A stretch of DNA of 64,000 bases, from contig NZ_CABVPX010000003.1 of NCBI RefSeq assembly GCF_902499125.1, positions 124,001 through 188,000 of the forward strand. The letters run 5' to 3'. A model generated the notes under the pieces. That model worked only from the letters and a program-made list of their open reading frames with translations, ran no database searches and was not told where the DNA came from. The position numbers were made by a program, and so were the translations under genes. This DNA comes from Burkholderia arboris. GTDB taxonomy: Bacteria; Pseudomonadota; Gammaproteobacteria; Burkholderiales; Burkholderiaceae. This document shows, piece by piece, positions 16,712 to 26,003 of this stretch; position 1 is the first letter of the stretch; each line of letters opens with the position of its first letter.

Positions 16712-18114
16712 CGGCCGCCGCGCCGGACCGGGCCGCCGCCCGTCGCGTGCTCGCCGCGACCTGCGTGAGCTACACGCTCGTGCTGCTCGACGCGTCCATC
16801 GTCAACGTCGCGCTCACCGACATCGCACACACGTTCGGCAGCCATGTGGCCGGCCTGCAGTGGATAGTGAACGCTTACACGCTCGCGTTCGCAAGCCTGC
16901 TGCTGACGGGCGGCACGCTCGGCGACCGGTTCGGCGACCGCACGGTCTATGTCGCCGGGCTCGCGGTATTCGTCGTCGCGTCGGCGCTGTGCGGCATCGC
17001 GCCGACCCTCCCGGCACTTGCCGCCGCCCGCGCGTTGCAAGGCGTCGGCAGCGCGATGCTGGTGCCCTGCTCGCTCGCGCTGATCAACCGCGCCTTCCCC
17101 GAGCCGGCCGCGCGCGCGTCGGCGATCAGCCTGTGGATGGGGTGCGGCGGCATCGCCATGGCGTCCGGCCCGCTGATCGGCGGGCTGCTGATCCACCTGT
17201 CCGGATGGCGCAGCCTCTTCTTCGTGAACCTGCCGCTCGGGCTCGCCGGCATCTGGCTCGGCCGCACGGTCGCGCGCGCCGCCGTCGACCGGTCGCGGCA
17301 TTTCGACTGGGGCGGCCAGGCCGCGGCCATCGTCGCGATCGCGGCGCTGATCGGTACGCTGATCGAAGGCCCGTCGCTCGGCTGGCGCTCGGCGCCGATC
17401 GTCGGCGGGGCCGTGACGAGCGTCGCCGCATGGATCGCGTTCGTCGCGATCGAAGCGCGACGCCGCGAACCGATGCTGCCGCTCGCGTTCTTCCGCAACC
17501 GGTTGTTCGCGGGGTCGACATTCGTGTCGATGGTGTCGGCGTTCGTGTTCTACGGCCTGCTGTTCGTGCTCAGCCTGTTCTATCGGCAGGTTCGCGGCGC
17601 GAGCCCGCTCGACACGGGGCTCGCGTTCCTGCCGATGACTGCGATGGTCGCGCTCGGCGGGCTGTGTTCGGGGCGGATCGTGGCACGCTTCGGCGCACGC
17701 GGCACGATGTGCGCGGCGTTCGGGCTCTATGCGGCCGGCGCGCTCGGGATGACGGGCATCGGTGCAACGACGCCCGCGTGGCTCGCCGTCGCGCCGATGC
17801 TCGCGATCGGCTTCGCGTCGGGATTCATCTCGCCGGCCGCGACATCGCCGGCGCTCGGGACGGTCGACCGGCGCCGCGCCGGCGTGGCGGCAGCCGCGCT
17901 GAACGCGGCGCGGCAGAGCGGATCGGCGCTCGGCGTGGCGGACTTCGGCGCGTGCATCGCGACGCTGCAGCCGTTTCCGGCTGCGATGCGGGTAGCGCTG
18001 GTCATGGCGATCGCGTTGTCGGCGCTCGCCGCGGCAACGTGGTGGATCACGGCCGGGCGGGCACCGGCAACCGGCGCAACGGCCGCGCACCTGCAAGCCG
18101 CCACGCGCCGTTAG
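16708..18114 (+). CDS. DHA2-family MFS drug efflux transporter
   Basis: A 468-residue inner-membrane protein with about 14 predicted helices. Motif D1 is LDASIVNVALTDI (residues about 28-40), motif A is GGTLGDRFGDRTV (68-80), and motif C of antiporters appears as ASGPLIGGLL in helix 5. This is the drug:H+ antiporter-2 layout. The ATG overlaps the preceding stop in ATGA. Together with the monooxygenase and MarR repressor it probably protects against a toxic aromatic or antibiotic compound. Confidence 0.92.
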   Translation: MTAAAPDRAAARRVLAATCVSYTLVLLDASIVNVALTDIAHTFGSHVAGLQWIVNAYTLAFASLLLTGGTLGDRFGDRTVYVAGLAVFVVASALCGIAPTLPALAAARALQGVGSAMLVPCSLALINRAFPEPAARASAISLWMGCGGIAMASGPLIGGLLIHLSGWRSLFFVNLPLGLAGIWLGRTVARAAVDRSRHFDWGGQAAAIVAIAALIGTLIEGPSLGWRSAPIVGGAVTSVAAWIAFVAIEARRREPMLPLAFFRNRLFAGSTFVSMVSAFVFYGLLFVLSLFYRQVRGASPLDTGLAFLPMTAMVALGGLCSGRIVARFGARGTMCAAFGLYAAGALGMTGIGATTPAWLAVAPMLAIGFASGFISPAATSPALGTVDRRRAGVAAAALNAARQSGSALGVADFGACIATLQPFPAAMRVALVMAIALSALAAATWWITAGRAPATGATAAHLQAATRR

Positions 18115-18173
18115 CGAATGCGCCAGCCGATGCGCCGCCCGAGCGTGGTCATCGGCTCACCGCCGCGTTCCGG

Positions 18174-18794
18174 TCACGCGACATACATCGCGACACTGAC
18201 GAACTGGCACAGGCTGCCGGCCAGTACGAAAAGGTGCCAGATGCCATGCCCGTGGCGGATGCGTTCGTCGTTGATGAAGAAGTAGATCCCCGCGCTGTAG
18301 ATCAGGCCGCCGGCCAAGAGCCACGCGGTACCGACCGGCGGCAGCGCGTGGATCAGCGGCCGCACCGCGACGAGCGCGAGCCAGCCCATGGCCACGTACA
18401 GGATCATCGACAGCAAGCGCGTACGCCGCCCGAGCGTCAACTCCTGCACGATGCCGAACACGGCGAGCCCCCAGCTCACGCCGAACAGCGACCAGCCCCA
18501 CGGGCCGCGCAGCGTGACGAGTGTGAACGGCGTATAGCTGCCGGCGATCAGCAGGTAGATTGCCGAGTGGTCGCATTTCTGCAGGATCGCCTTCAGGCGC
18601 GGGTTGCGCACGCTGTGATACAGCGTCGAGATCGCGTAAAGCAGGAACAGCATCGCGCCGTACACGCTGAAGCTCACCACCTTGTACGGATCGCCTTCGA
18701 GCGCGCCCATCGTCACGAGCGCCACGAGGCCTGCCACCGACAGCACCGCGCCGATGAGATGGGAAATACTGTTGAAACGCTCACCGACATGCAC
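18174..18794 (-). CDS. Hemolysin III / PAQR-family membrane protein
   Basis: A 206-residue inner-membrane protein with seven hydrophobic helices. Family signatures are present: ERFNSISHLIGA in helix 1, STLYHSV after helix 2, KCDHSAIYLLIAGSYTPF in helix 3-4 and HGIWHLFVLAGS near the C-terminus; the His residues are the metal-site ligands of PAQR proteins. The start is taken as GTG at 18794, eight bases after AGGAG, giving the usual family length; an ATG at 18878 would add 28 residues without membrane character. Despite the name, most members are not toxins. Confidence 0.88.
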   Translation of the reverse strand: MHVGERFNSISHLIGAVLSVAGLVALVTMGALEGDPYKVVSFSVYGAMLFLLYAISTLYHSVRNPRLKAILQKCDHSAIYLLIAGSYTPFTLVTLRGPWGWSLFGVSWGLAVFGIVQELTLGRRTRLLSMILYVAMGWLALVAVRPLIHALPPVGTAWLLAGGLIYSAGIYFFINDERIRHGHGIWHLFVLAGSLCQFVSVAMYVA

Positions 18795-18916
18795 GACGTG
18801 TTCTCCTGCGGGTCCATCGGGAAAAGAGATAACCCTATGATACCGGCGGCCGGATTTCGCCGTGCTGCGCTCGGGCAAACGGCGACGCGGCCGCTGCGCC
18901 GCCGCTCCAAAGAAAA

Positions 18917-18944
18917 AAGCGCCGCGATCTCCATCGCGGCGCTT
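18917..18944 (-). terminator. Terminator of the cstA-ybdD operon
   Basis: A perfect 12-bp stem AAGCGCCGCGAT/ATCGCGGCGCTT with a four-base loop. The A run at 18913-18918 becomes a T run on the minus strand, so it terminates the leftward transcript. Confidence 0.88.
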
Positions 18945-18979
18945 CCCTTTCGATTACCGAACGGCTTGAACAGCCCGGT

Positions 18980-19186
18980 TCAACAGCACTTCCCCGCCCC
19001 CGACCCGTACCGCGCATTCTGGCGTTCGCGGAAAAATTCCTCGTACGTCATCGGCTCGCGGTCCGGATGGGTTTCGCGCATGTGCGCGACGTAGGTGTCG
19101 TAGTCGGGCAGGCCGACCATCAGCCGCAACGCCTGCCCGAGGTAACGCCCCGCGCTGCGCAGGTCGCTGCCAAGATCGCTGAACAT
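18980..19186 (-). CDS. YbdD/YjiX-family small protein
   Basis: A 68-residue protein with the family pattern: [42 protein letters not shown], ending in a cysteine pair (CC). Proteins of this family are encoded next to CstA/BtsT transporters and appear to support their activity. GGGGAGG stands just before the ATG, and the gene begins 12 bp after the cstA stop, so they form an operon. Confidence 0.93.
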   Translation of the reverse strand: MFSDLGSDLRSAGRYLGQALRLMVGLPDYDTYVAHMRETHPDREPMTYEEFFRERQNARYGSGAGKCC

Positions 19187-19198
19187 CGCGGCCTCCCC

Positions 19199-21277
19199 TT
19201 AGCGTCCGCTGCCGAGCGCCTGCGCGGCCGGCATCGCTTCGTACGGCGTCTCGCGCACGGTCGGCTTCGACTCGCGGCGCGCGCGCAGCACGGCGATGAC
19301 GCCGTACACCGCGATCGCCACGACGACGAAGATGAACAACCCGGCCAGCGCCGCATCGATGTAGTCGTTGAAGATGATCCGCTGCATCTGCGCGATCGAC
19401 TTCGCCGGGGCGAGCACCTTGCCTTCGTCCACCGCGGCCTGCAGCTTCGCGGCGTGCGCGAGGAAGCTGACCTTCGGGTTCGAGTCGAAAATCTTCTGCC
19501 AGCCGGCCGTCAGCGTGCAGATCAGCAGCCACGCCGTCGGCACGATCGTCACCCACGCATAGCGCTCGCGCTTCATCTTGAACAGCACGACGGTACCGAG
19601 CACCAGCGCGATCGCGGCGAGCATCTGGTTCGAGATGCCGAACAGCGGCCACAGCGTGTTGATGCCGCCGAGCGGATCGACCACGCCCTGGTACAGGAAG
19701 TAGCCCCACGCGGCCACGCACAGCGCGGTGGCGACGAGGTTCGCGGGCAGCGACTCCGTACGCTTGAGCGCCGGATGGAACGTGCCGAGCAGGTCCTGCA
19801 GCATGAAGCGGCCCGCACGCGTACCGGCGTCGACGGCCGTCAGGATGAACAGCGCTTCGAACAGGATCGCGAAGTGATACCAGAACGCCATCATCGCTTC
19901 GCCGCCGATCACCTGGTGCAGGATGTGCGCCATGCCGACGGCCAGCGTCGGCGCGCCGCCCGCGCGCGCGATGATCGTCGTTTCGCCGACGGCCTTCGCG
20001 GTCTGCGTCAGCATGTCGGGCGTCAGCACGAAGCCCCACTGCGTGACGGTGTTCGCGACGGCCTCAGGCGTCGAGCCGAGCACGGCGGCCGGCGCGTTCA
20101 TCGCGAAGTAGATGCCCGGCTCGATCACGCAGGCGGCGACCAACGCCATGATCGCGACGAACGATTCCATCAGCATCGCGCCGTAACCGATGAAGCGCGC
20201 GTTGGTTTCGTTGTCGATCAGCTTCGGCGTCGTGCCCGACGAGATCAGTGCGTGGAAGCCCGACACCGCGCCGCATGCGATCGTGATGAACAGGAACGGG
20301 AACAGGTTGCCCGACCACACCGGGCCCGTGCCGTCGACGAACTTCGTCAGCGCGGGCATCTTCAGTTCCGGTGCGACGACCAGGATGCCGATCGCGAGGC
20401 CGAGGATCGTGCCGATCTTCAGGAACGTCGACAGGTAGTCGCGCGGCGCGAGCAGCAGCCACACCGGCAGCACCGACGCGACGAAGCCGTAGCCGATCAG
20501 GATCCACGTGAGCTGCGTGCCGGTGAACGTGAACCACGCGGCAAGCGTCGGCGAATCGTGCACATGCTGGCCGAACGCGATCGACGCCATCAGCAGCACG
20601 AAGCCGATGATCGACACTTCGCCGATGCGGCCCGGACGGATGTAGCGCGTATAGACGCCCATGAACAGCGCGATCGGAATCGTCGCGGCGACGGTGAACG
20701 TGCCCCACGGCGAGTTGGTCAGTGCCTTCACGACGATCAGCGCGAGCACCGCGAGGATGATCACCATGATCAGGAACGCGCCGAACAGCGCGATCACGCC
20801 GGGCACCGTGCCAAGCTCCATCTTGACGAGATCGCCGAGCGAGCGGCCGTCGCGGCGCGTCGAGATGAACAGCACGATGAAGTCCTGCACCGCGCCGGCG
20901 AACACGACGCCGGCCAGGATCCACAGCATGCCGGGCGTGTAGCCCATCTGCGCGGCGAGCACGGGCCCGACGAGCGGGCCGGCGCCGGCAATCGCGGCGA
21001 AGTGATGACCGAACAACACGTACTTGTTGGTCGGCACGTAGTCGAGGCCGTCGTTGTACTTCACCGCCGGCGTCATTCGCAGCCCGTCGAGCTGCATGAC
21101 CTTGCTGGCGATGAAACGGCTGTAGAAGCGATACGCGATCAGATACACGCAGACTGCGGCGATCACGATCCAGAGGGCACTCACGCGCTCGCCGTGTGCG
21201 AGTGCGATCGTCCCGAACGAGAACGCGCCGAGCAGCGCGACCGCGATCCAGAGCAGGGTACTGGAAGCCCGATTCAT
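19199..21277 (-). CDS. cstA: CstA-family carbon-starvation transporter
   Basis: A 692-residue inner-membrane protein with many hydrophobic helices. The CstA domain is unmistakable: VPTNKYVLFGHHFAAIAGAGPLVGPVLAAQ, GVVFAGAVQDFIVLFISTRRDGRSLGDLVK and GFHALISSGTTPKLIDNE. E. coli relatives CstA and BtsT take up peptides and pyruvate. The start at 21277 is preceded by GGAGA; an upstream frame extension to 21334 lacks membrane character. It is followed by ybdD and a strong terminator. It is divergent from the DapF-like gene across a gap with three TACGTA sites. Confidence 0.95.
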   Translation of the reverse strand: MNRASSTLLWIAVALLGAFSFGTIALAHGERVSALWIVIAAVCVYLIAYRFYSRFIASKVMQLDGLRMTPAVKYNDGLDYVPTNKYVLFGHHFAAIAGAGPLVGPVLAAQMGYTPGMLWILAGVVFAGAVQDFIVLFISTRRDGRSLGDLVKMELGTVPGVIALFGAFLIMVIILAVLALIVVKALTNSPWGTFTVAATIPIALFMGVYTRYIRPGRIGEVSIIGFVLLMASIAFGQHVHDSPTLAAWFTFTGTQLTWILIGYGFVASVLPVWLLLAPRDYLSTFLKIGTILGLAIGILVVAPELKMPALTKFVDGTGPVWSGNLFPFLFITIACGAVSGFHALISSGTTPKLIDNETNARFIGYGAMLMESFVAIMALVAACVIEPGIYFAMNAPAAVLGSTPEAVANTVTQWGFVLTPDMLTQTAKAVGETTIIARAGGAPTLAVGMAHILHQVIGGEAMMAFWYHFAILFEALFILTAVDAGTRAGRFMLQDLLGTFHPALKRTESLPANLVATALCVAAWGYFLYQGVVDPLGGINTLWPLFGISNQMLAAIALVLGTVVLFKMKRERYAWVTIVPTAWLLICTLTAGWQKIFDSNPKVSFLAHAAKLQAAVDEGKVLAPAKSIAQMQRIIFNDYIDAALAGLFIFVVVAIAVYGVIAVLRARRESKPTVRETPYEAMPAAQALGSGR

Positions 21278-21427
21278 GGCGTCTCCTGGTCTCCAATGTG
21301 GTTTTAGATGGCATGCGGCGAGGGTGCCGCACACGCGTGACGTCGATGCGTCGTGCCACGGTCTCGCTGAGACCGGGGCGATGGGCCGTAGTATTCCGCG
21401 CGACCGGGGCCGCTTACAAGCGGATAA

Positions 21428-21459
21428 CTACGTATGCGGGGCTACGTAGAATTACGTAG
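21428..21459. promoter_or_regulatory. TACGTA triplet with inverted repeat, candidate operator
   Basis: TACGTA occurs at 21429-21434, 21443-21448 and 21453-21458. The last two form a perfect dyad CTACGTA-4 bp-TACGTAG (21442-21459). It lies in the 272-bp gap between cstA and the DapF-like gene, about 150 bp from cstA and 90 bp from the latter. Confidence 0.55.
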
Positions 21460-21549
21460 ACACCGGTTGCGTGTGCATCGTCCGGCGCGCGATTGATCGC
21501 GGCCGGCGAGCCACGTACAGTATTCGCCTGCCTCCATGCCGGAACCGCC

Positions 21550-22374
21550 ATGCCGATCGGATTTCAGAAGATGCACGCAAACGGCGATGACTTCGTCATC
21601 GTCGACCTGCGCGGTCAGGATCACGTGCCGCGCATCGACCGCGACCTCGTGCGACGCATGGGCGACCGGCATAACGGCATCGGCTTCAACCAGCTCGCGG
21701 TGATGTCGGACTGCGACGACGCGGCCGCGCGCGTCGCGTTCTGGAATCCCGACGGCTCGACGCTCGATACGTGCGGCAGCGCGACACGCGGCGTCGCGTG
21801 GAAGCTGATGCGGGAAACCGGTACGGCGTCGGTCTTGCTGCGCACGAATCGCGGGCGCCTGCTGTGCGCGCACGATACGCACGGGTTGATCAAGGTCGAG
21901 ATGGGCGCGCCGCGTGTCGGCTGGCAGGACGTGCCCGTCGCCGAAGCGGTCGATACGCTCGCGCTGCCGCTGCCCGGCGCACCGGCCGCGTGCAGCATGG
22001 GCAATCCGCACTGCACGTTCTTCGTCGACGCGGTCGATGCGCTCGACCTCGAAGCGTTCGGCCCGTCGATCGAAACGCATCCGCTGTTTCCGCTGAAAAC
22101 CAACGTGCATGTCGTGCAGGTCATCGACCGTTCGCACATTCGCCTGCGCATCTGGGAGCGCGGCGGCAGCGTGCCGCTCGGTTCCGGCTCGTGTTCGTGC
22201 GGCGCGGTGGTCAACGGCATCCGGCGCGGGCTGCTCGACGATACCGTGCGGGTGACATGCGACGGCGGCGACGTCACCGTTCAATGGGATGGCGCCGGCA
22301 GCGTGTTCCTGAGCGGGCCGGTTGCGTTCGGGTTCGGCGCGGTGTGGGTGGACGGGGAGGCGGCGGCGAGCTGA
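21550..22374 (+). CDS. Diaminopimelate epimerase-like racemase (DapF paralogue)
   Basis: A 274-residue protein of the DapF fold, in which two cysteines exchange protons on an amino acid alpha-carbon. The N-terminal MHANGDDF replaces the canonical MHGxGNDF. The first catalytic cysteine is C75 in DTCGSATRG, where true DapF reads CGNGARC. The second is C215 in GSGSCSCG, matching GSGACA. The WERGG segment (E203, R204) matches the alpha-carboxylate site. Both cysteines survive but the motif changes suggest a different substrate, as in the DapF-related histidine racemases. It stands alone and divergent from cstA; the frame extends 19 codons further upstream without a better start. Confidence 0.8.
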   Translation: MPIGFQKMHANGDDFVIVDLRGQDHVPRIDRDLVRRMGDRHNGIGFNQLAVMSDCDDAAARVAFWNPDGSTLDTCGSATRGVAWKLMRETGTASVLLRTNRGRLLCAHDTHGLIKVEMGAPRVGWQDVPVAEAVDTLALPLPGAPAACSMGNPHCTFFVDAVDALDLEAFGPSIETHPLFPLKTNVHVVQVIDRSHIRLRIWERGGSVPLGSGSCSCGAVVNGIRRGLLDDTVRVTCDGGDVTVQWDGAGSVFLSGPVAFGFGAVWVDGEAAAS

Positions 22375-22593
22375 TCGCCGGTGTGTGCGGCATTCATGGC
22401 GTGTTGCGGATCACCGCGCCGATTCGCGCACGATGCGCAACCGCGTCGCCATCGATCGTCGAGACAATTCGTCCGGCGCCATGATGCGACGCCATGCCTC
22501 CGCCGTTTCGCGCCGACCCGCATGGCGATCGACGGCCGGCGATCGCCAGCCCGGGCGCAATGCGCGCCGGGCTGCGATACATCGAATCGATGC

Positions 22594-23022
22594 TCAGTGC
22601 TTGTCGTCGAGCTTCTTCGGCTTCGGCGGCGACGGCACCTTCGCGTACTGGAACGCGGGCGTCGCCTTCAGCGCGTCCTTCGTCGCGCCCGGCAGGTAGA
22701 TGTTGCCGTTGCGCACGTCGAGCGACGCGATCGGCACCGCGACGCCGTGCGCGGCCACGCCAAGGAACCCGCCCGCCGACACGATCGCCGCCGACACCGA
22801 GCCGTCCGGCGCGACGATCAGGTCGCGCACGGTGCCGACCTTCTTGTTTTCGTCGTTGTAGACGGCCTTGCCGAGCACGCTCTTCTTCACGCTCCAGCCT
22901 TCGAGCAGCGCCTGCGATTGCTCGACGGTCACGCTGAGCGGCTGGGCGCCGGCGATCTGCGCGTGCGCGCTGACGCTCGAGGCGAGGATGGTTGCTGCGA
23001 TGAGGGTCTTGTAGAAAGCCAT
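22594..23022 (-). CDS. Exported PRC-barrel domain protein
   Basis: A 142-residue protein. Residues 1-22 are a Sec signal peptide (MAFYKTLIAATILASSVSAHA). The mature part has a PRC-barrel: KSVLGKAVYNDENKKVGTVRDLIVAPDGSVSAAIVSAGGFLGVAAHGVAVPIASL, which is the standard beta-barrel pattern, then a Lys/Pro-rich tail ending PKPKKLDDKH. Likely periplasmic. PRC-barrels often bind partner proteins or RNA, but for exported ones the role is unknown. The frame is open to 23193 but that extension lacks a signal peptide. Confidence 0.85.
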   Translation of the reverse strand: MAFYKTLIAATILASSVSAHAQIAGAQPLSVTVEQSQALLEGWSVKKSVLGKAVYNDENKKVGTVRDLIVAPDGSVSAAIVSAGGFLGVAAHGVAVPIASLDVRNGNIYLPGATKDALKATPAFQYAKVPSPPKPKKLDDKH

Positions 23023-23367
23023 GCTGTTATGCACTCCGGTGAATTGTTGTCGGTATCGGCGGACGGCCTCTCCGCCTCCGTATGCGCGACACATCGCACC
23101 GGCCCATGTTAGCGCCACTCGCACAATGCTGCATCGAACACGATGACGCAGCCCGCGCGATCGCAGCATTACGGACAACGCAGCAAATCGCAAACCTGCA
23201 CGAATTCAGGCAGATAGCGTGCGCGATTGACTGCCGGTGCGAGGTAGTCCGGCGCGCAGGTCTTCGTGTTGCCGGACGTCGGCACGGCCGCCTGATGCAC
23301 GATTTCGTCGGTGAGCGTGCCCCAGTGCTCGCACATCACGGCGGGCCGTCTGCCTTGCCGCTGCCGG
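23023..23367. other. Intergenic region
   Basis: About 345 bp between two leftward genes. Slightly less GC-rich near 23140-23230, which may be the promoter of the PRC-barrel gene. I see no gene, terminator or clear dyad. Confidence 0.35.
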
Positions 23368-24498
23368 TCACGCGTTTCGCGAATACACGCGCCGATGCCG
23401 CACCGCCTCCGCCAGCACGTCCAGCACCGGCTCCGTCTGCGTCCAGCTCAAACACGCGTCGGTGATCGACACCCCGTACTTCAACGGCACGCCCGGCTTC
23501 AGATCCTGCCGCCCCGCCTCGAGATGGCTCTCGACCATCACGCCGACGATCCGGTGCTCGCCCTGCGCGAGCTGCCGCGCGAGATCCTGCGCGACGTCGA
23601 TCTGCCGCTCATGCGACTTGTTCGAGTTCGCGTGCGAGCAGTCGACCATCACCTGCTCGCGCAAGCCGGCCTTGCGCAGCACCGCGCAGCACGCCTCGAC
23701 ATGCTCGGCGTCGTAGTTCGGGCCGTTCTTGCCGCCGCGCAGGATCACGTGCGCGTCGTCGTTGCCGCGCGTCTCGAAGATCGCGGCCATCCCCATCTTC
23801 GTCATCCCCATGAACGCATGGCTCGCGGCCGCGGCGACGATCGCGTCGGACGCGACCTGCACGCCGCCGTCCGTGCCGTTCTTGAAGCCGATCGGGCAGC
23901 TCAGGCCCGACGCGAGCTGCCGATGGCTCTGGCTCTCCGTCGTGCGCGCGCCGATCGCGCCCCACGCGATCAGGTCGGCGATGTACTGCGGGCTCAGCAG
24001 GTCGAGGAATTCGGTCGATGCCGGCAGGCCGAGCGCATTGATGTCGAGCAGCAGTTGCCGCGCGGCGCGCAGCCCCTCGTTGATGCGGAAGCTGCCGTCG
24101 AGGCGCGGATCGTTGATGTAGCCCTTCCAGCCGACCGTCGTGCGCGGCTTCTCGAAGTAGACGCGCATCGTGATCAGCAGGTCGTCCTTCAGCGCATCGG
24201 CCGCGACCTTCAGGCGGCGTGCGTATTCGAGCGCCTGGTCGTGATCGTGGATCGAGCACGGGCCGACGACGAGCAGCAGCCGGTCGTCGCGGCCGTGCAG
24301 GATGTCGCCGATCGCGCGGCGCGTGTCCTCGACGAGCGTCTGCGTGCCGGCCGGCACCGGCAGCTCGTCCAGCAGCAGCGCGGGCGAAATCAGCGGGCGC
24401 ACGGCGCCGATGCGGACGTCGTCGATACGCGTGGTGTCCTGCGTCGCGTCGGCGCTGCCTACCTCGCGATCATGGGAAGGATTGTCGAGGTTCTGCAT
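23368..24498 (-). CDS. aroG: 3-deoxy-7-phosphoheptulonate (DAHP) synthase, class I
   Basis: A 376-residue cytosolic enzyme that condenses phosphoenolpyruvate with erythrose 4-phosphate, the entry to aromatic amino-acid synthesis. Class I-alpha signatures are present: LLLVVGPCSIHD with the metal-binding Cys, RVYFEKPRTTVGWKGYINDPRLDGS, GARTTESQSHRQLASGLS, PIGFKNGTDG and VMVDCSHANSNK. Residues 1-35 carry the feedback-regulation element region of AroF/AroG/AroH; which amino acid inhibits it is not decided here. Confidence 0.95.
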   Translation of the reverse strand: MQNLDNPSHDREVGSADATQDTTRIDDVRIGAVRPLISPALLLDELPVPAGTQTLVEDTRRAIGDILHGRDDRLLLVVGPCSIHDHDQALEYARRLKVAADALKDDLLITMRVYFEKPRTTVGWKGYINDPRLDGSFRINEGLRAARQLLLDINALGLPASTEFLDLLSPQYIADLIAWGAIGARTTESQSHRQLASGLSCPIGFKNGTDGGVQVASDAIVAAAASHAFMGMTKMGMAAIFETRGNDDAHVILRGGKNGPNYDAEHVEACCAVLRKAGLREQVMVDCSHANSNKSHERQIDVAQDLARQLAQGEHRIVGVMVESHLEAGRQDLKPGVPLKYGVSITDACLSWTQTEPVLDVLAEAVRHRRVYSRNA

Positions 24499-24632
24499 GG
24501 TGATTCTCCGGGGGACGTCTGGAATGATGGGCAGGCTCGATTATGGCACCCGGAGGCGGCAGCAGCGGGTTACCGTGCGCGCATGCGGGTGGCGACGGCG
24601 GCGGTCATGCGGCCGGCACGAGACCCGCAAAG

Positions 24633-24658
24633 AAAAAGGCGACCCGTCGCGGGTCGCC
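24633..24658 (-). terminator. Terminator of the lipase gene
   Basis: A perfect 9-bp stem GGCGACCCG/CGGGTCGCC with a three-base loop; the A5 run at 24633-24637 becomes a T run on the minus strand. It begins about 28 bases after the lipase stop. Confidence 0.85.
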
Positions 24659-24686
24659 CGGCCATTCGCCGCGTTGCGCGGCGCGT

Positions 24687-26003
24687 CTAGTGCAGCGTCT
24701 CCGGCGCCAGCGAGTTGCTCGGCAGCAGCGACGTCAGCCAGCAATTGCTCGGCGCGGCTTTCCCGTTGAAGCGGTCGTAGAGCCAGGGCAGCATCCCGGC
24801 CACCCACGGCACGATCGCGCCTGCATGTTCCAGCGGATACTCGTTGTACGTGACCCGTGTGCCGCTCGCGCAAAACTTCTGCGCGAGTGCGCGCACGTCG
24901 TACGCGAGCATCACGCCGTCGCCCACCTGGCTGCTGAAGGTGCCGTCCAGCGCGCCCGCGGTGCCCTGGCCGATGAACATCGGGATCGTCGGCGACGCGG
25001 CCAGCCCCGCATTCACCTTGTTCGCATACGTCACGTACGCCGGAATGCTATTGATGTCGTTCGCGTATTGCGGCTTGAACAGCGTGCTCCAGTGCAGACC
25101 CGTGTACTTCGGCAGGATGTACGCGAGCGACTGGTTCTGGATGTCCTTGAACACGGCGACGCCCGTATCGCTGAGATACGGCGTCAGGTCGAAGTTGTAG
25201 CCGCGCGACAACCCGGCCAGCGCGGCCGCGGCCACGCCGCCCCACACGATGCTGCCGTCGACATAGCGCAGGTTGTGCGCCGGGTCGACCAGCACGCCGC
25301 CCTCCGCCGCGCCAACGAGCTGCTTGTTGATCTCGGGCGCATAGCTCGGCGCGAGCTGCGCGGCCCAGTTCGTCGCGATCGCGCCGCCGGAGTAGCCGAT
25401 CATCGCGACCTTGCTCGACGGATTCAGGCCGGTCGACGGCGTATTGAGCGCCGCGCGGATCGAATCGAGCGTCGTCATCCCGTATTCGGGGCCGGCCGCG
25501 AAGTCGGCCGTCTGGCCTTCCGTATCGGGCACGATGATGTTGTAGCCGAGCAGCAGCAGCGTCGACAGCGGAATCGATTCCGCGCTGTAGAGCAGCGTGC
25601 CGATGTTGATGATCTTGGTCACGTCGCGGTCGCCGGCGATCACCTGCGACGGCTCGTCGTACGGGTTCAGCGAATCGTAGGCCGACTGGTACGAGATGGC
25701 CTGGCCGTTGCTGACCTGGCTGCGGATCACCGACGTCACGTTGACGACCGGCTGGTTCTGCGCGTTGTTGGTGCGGTACAGCAGCTGCTGCGCGGTCACG
25801 GCGGTCGGAATGCCGGCCACGTGATAGGTGACGTTGCGCGTCTTCAGCACCGTGCCCGGTGGAACCGATGCCAGCGGCGTGGTGCCGGTGTACGTGTAGA
25901 ACGGATCGGGCACGGTCGGCGCGGCGGCGTTGACCGGCGGTGCGGCAATGGCCAGCGCAGCGCACACGGCGGCCGCGACGGTCATGAATCGTCTGGAGGA
26001 CAT
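24687..26003 (-). CDS. Secreted lipase of the fungal-type LIP family
   Basis: A 438-residue exported alpha/beta hydrolase. A signal peptide (MSSRRFMTVAAAVCAALAIAAPPVNA) ends near residue 27. The mature protein begins DPFYTYTG, followed by LGYNIIVPDTEGQ and the nucleophile elbow GYSGG with Ser205. Late Asp and His segments (GTAGALDGTF and EYPLEHAGAI) can complete the triad. This is the secretory lipase pattern of Candida antarctica lipase A and its bacterial relatives. Single gene with its own terminator; divergent from the 26.4-kb operon. Confidence 0.9.
   Translation of the reverse strand: MSSRRFMTVAAAVCAALAIAAPPVNAAAPTVPDPFYTYTGTTPLASVPPGTVLKTRNVTYHVAGIPTAVTAQQLLYRTNNAQNQPVVNVTSVIRSQVSNGQAISYQSAYDSLNPYDEPSQVIAGDRDVTKIINIGTLLYSAESIPLSTLLLLGYNIIVPDTEGQTADFAAGPEYGMTTLDSIRAALNTPSTGLNPSSKVAMIGYSGGAIATNWAAQLAPSYAPEINKQLVGAAEGGVLVDPAHNLRYVDGSIVWGGVAAAALAGLSRGYNFDLTPYLSDTGVAVFKDIQNQSLAYILPKYTGLHWSTLFKPQYANDINSIPAYVTYANKVNAGLAASPTIPMFIGQGTAGALDGTFSSQVGDGVMLAYDVRALAQKFCASGTRVTYNEYPLEHAGAIVPWVAGMLPWLYDRFNGKAAPSNCWLTSLLPSNSLAPETLH

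Noticed and set aside
19067-21307. 746-codon rightward frame opposite cstA
   Set aside because: Antisense shadow of cstA; no recognisable domain.
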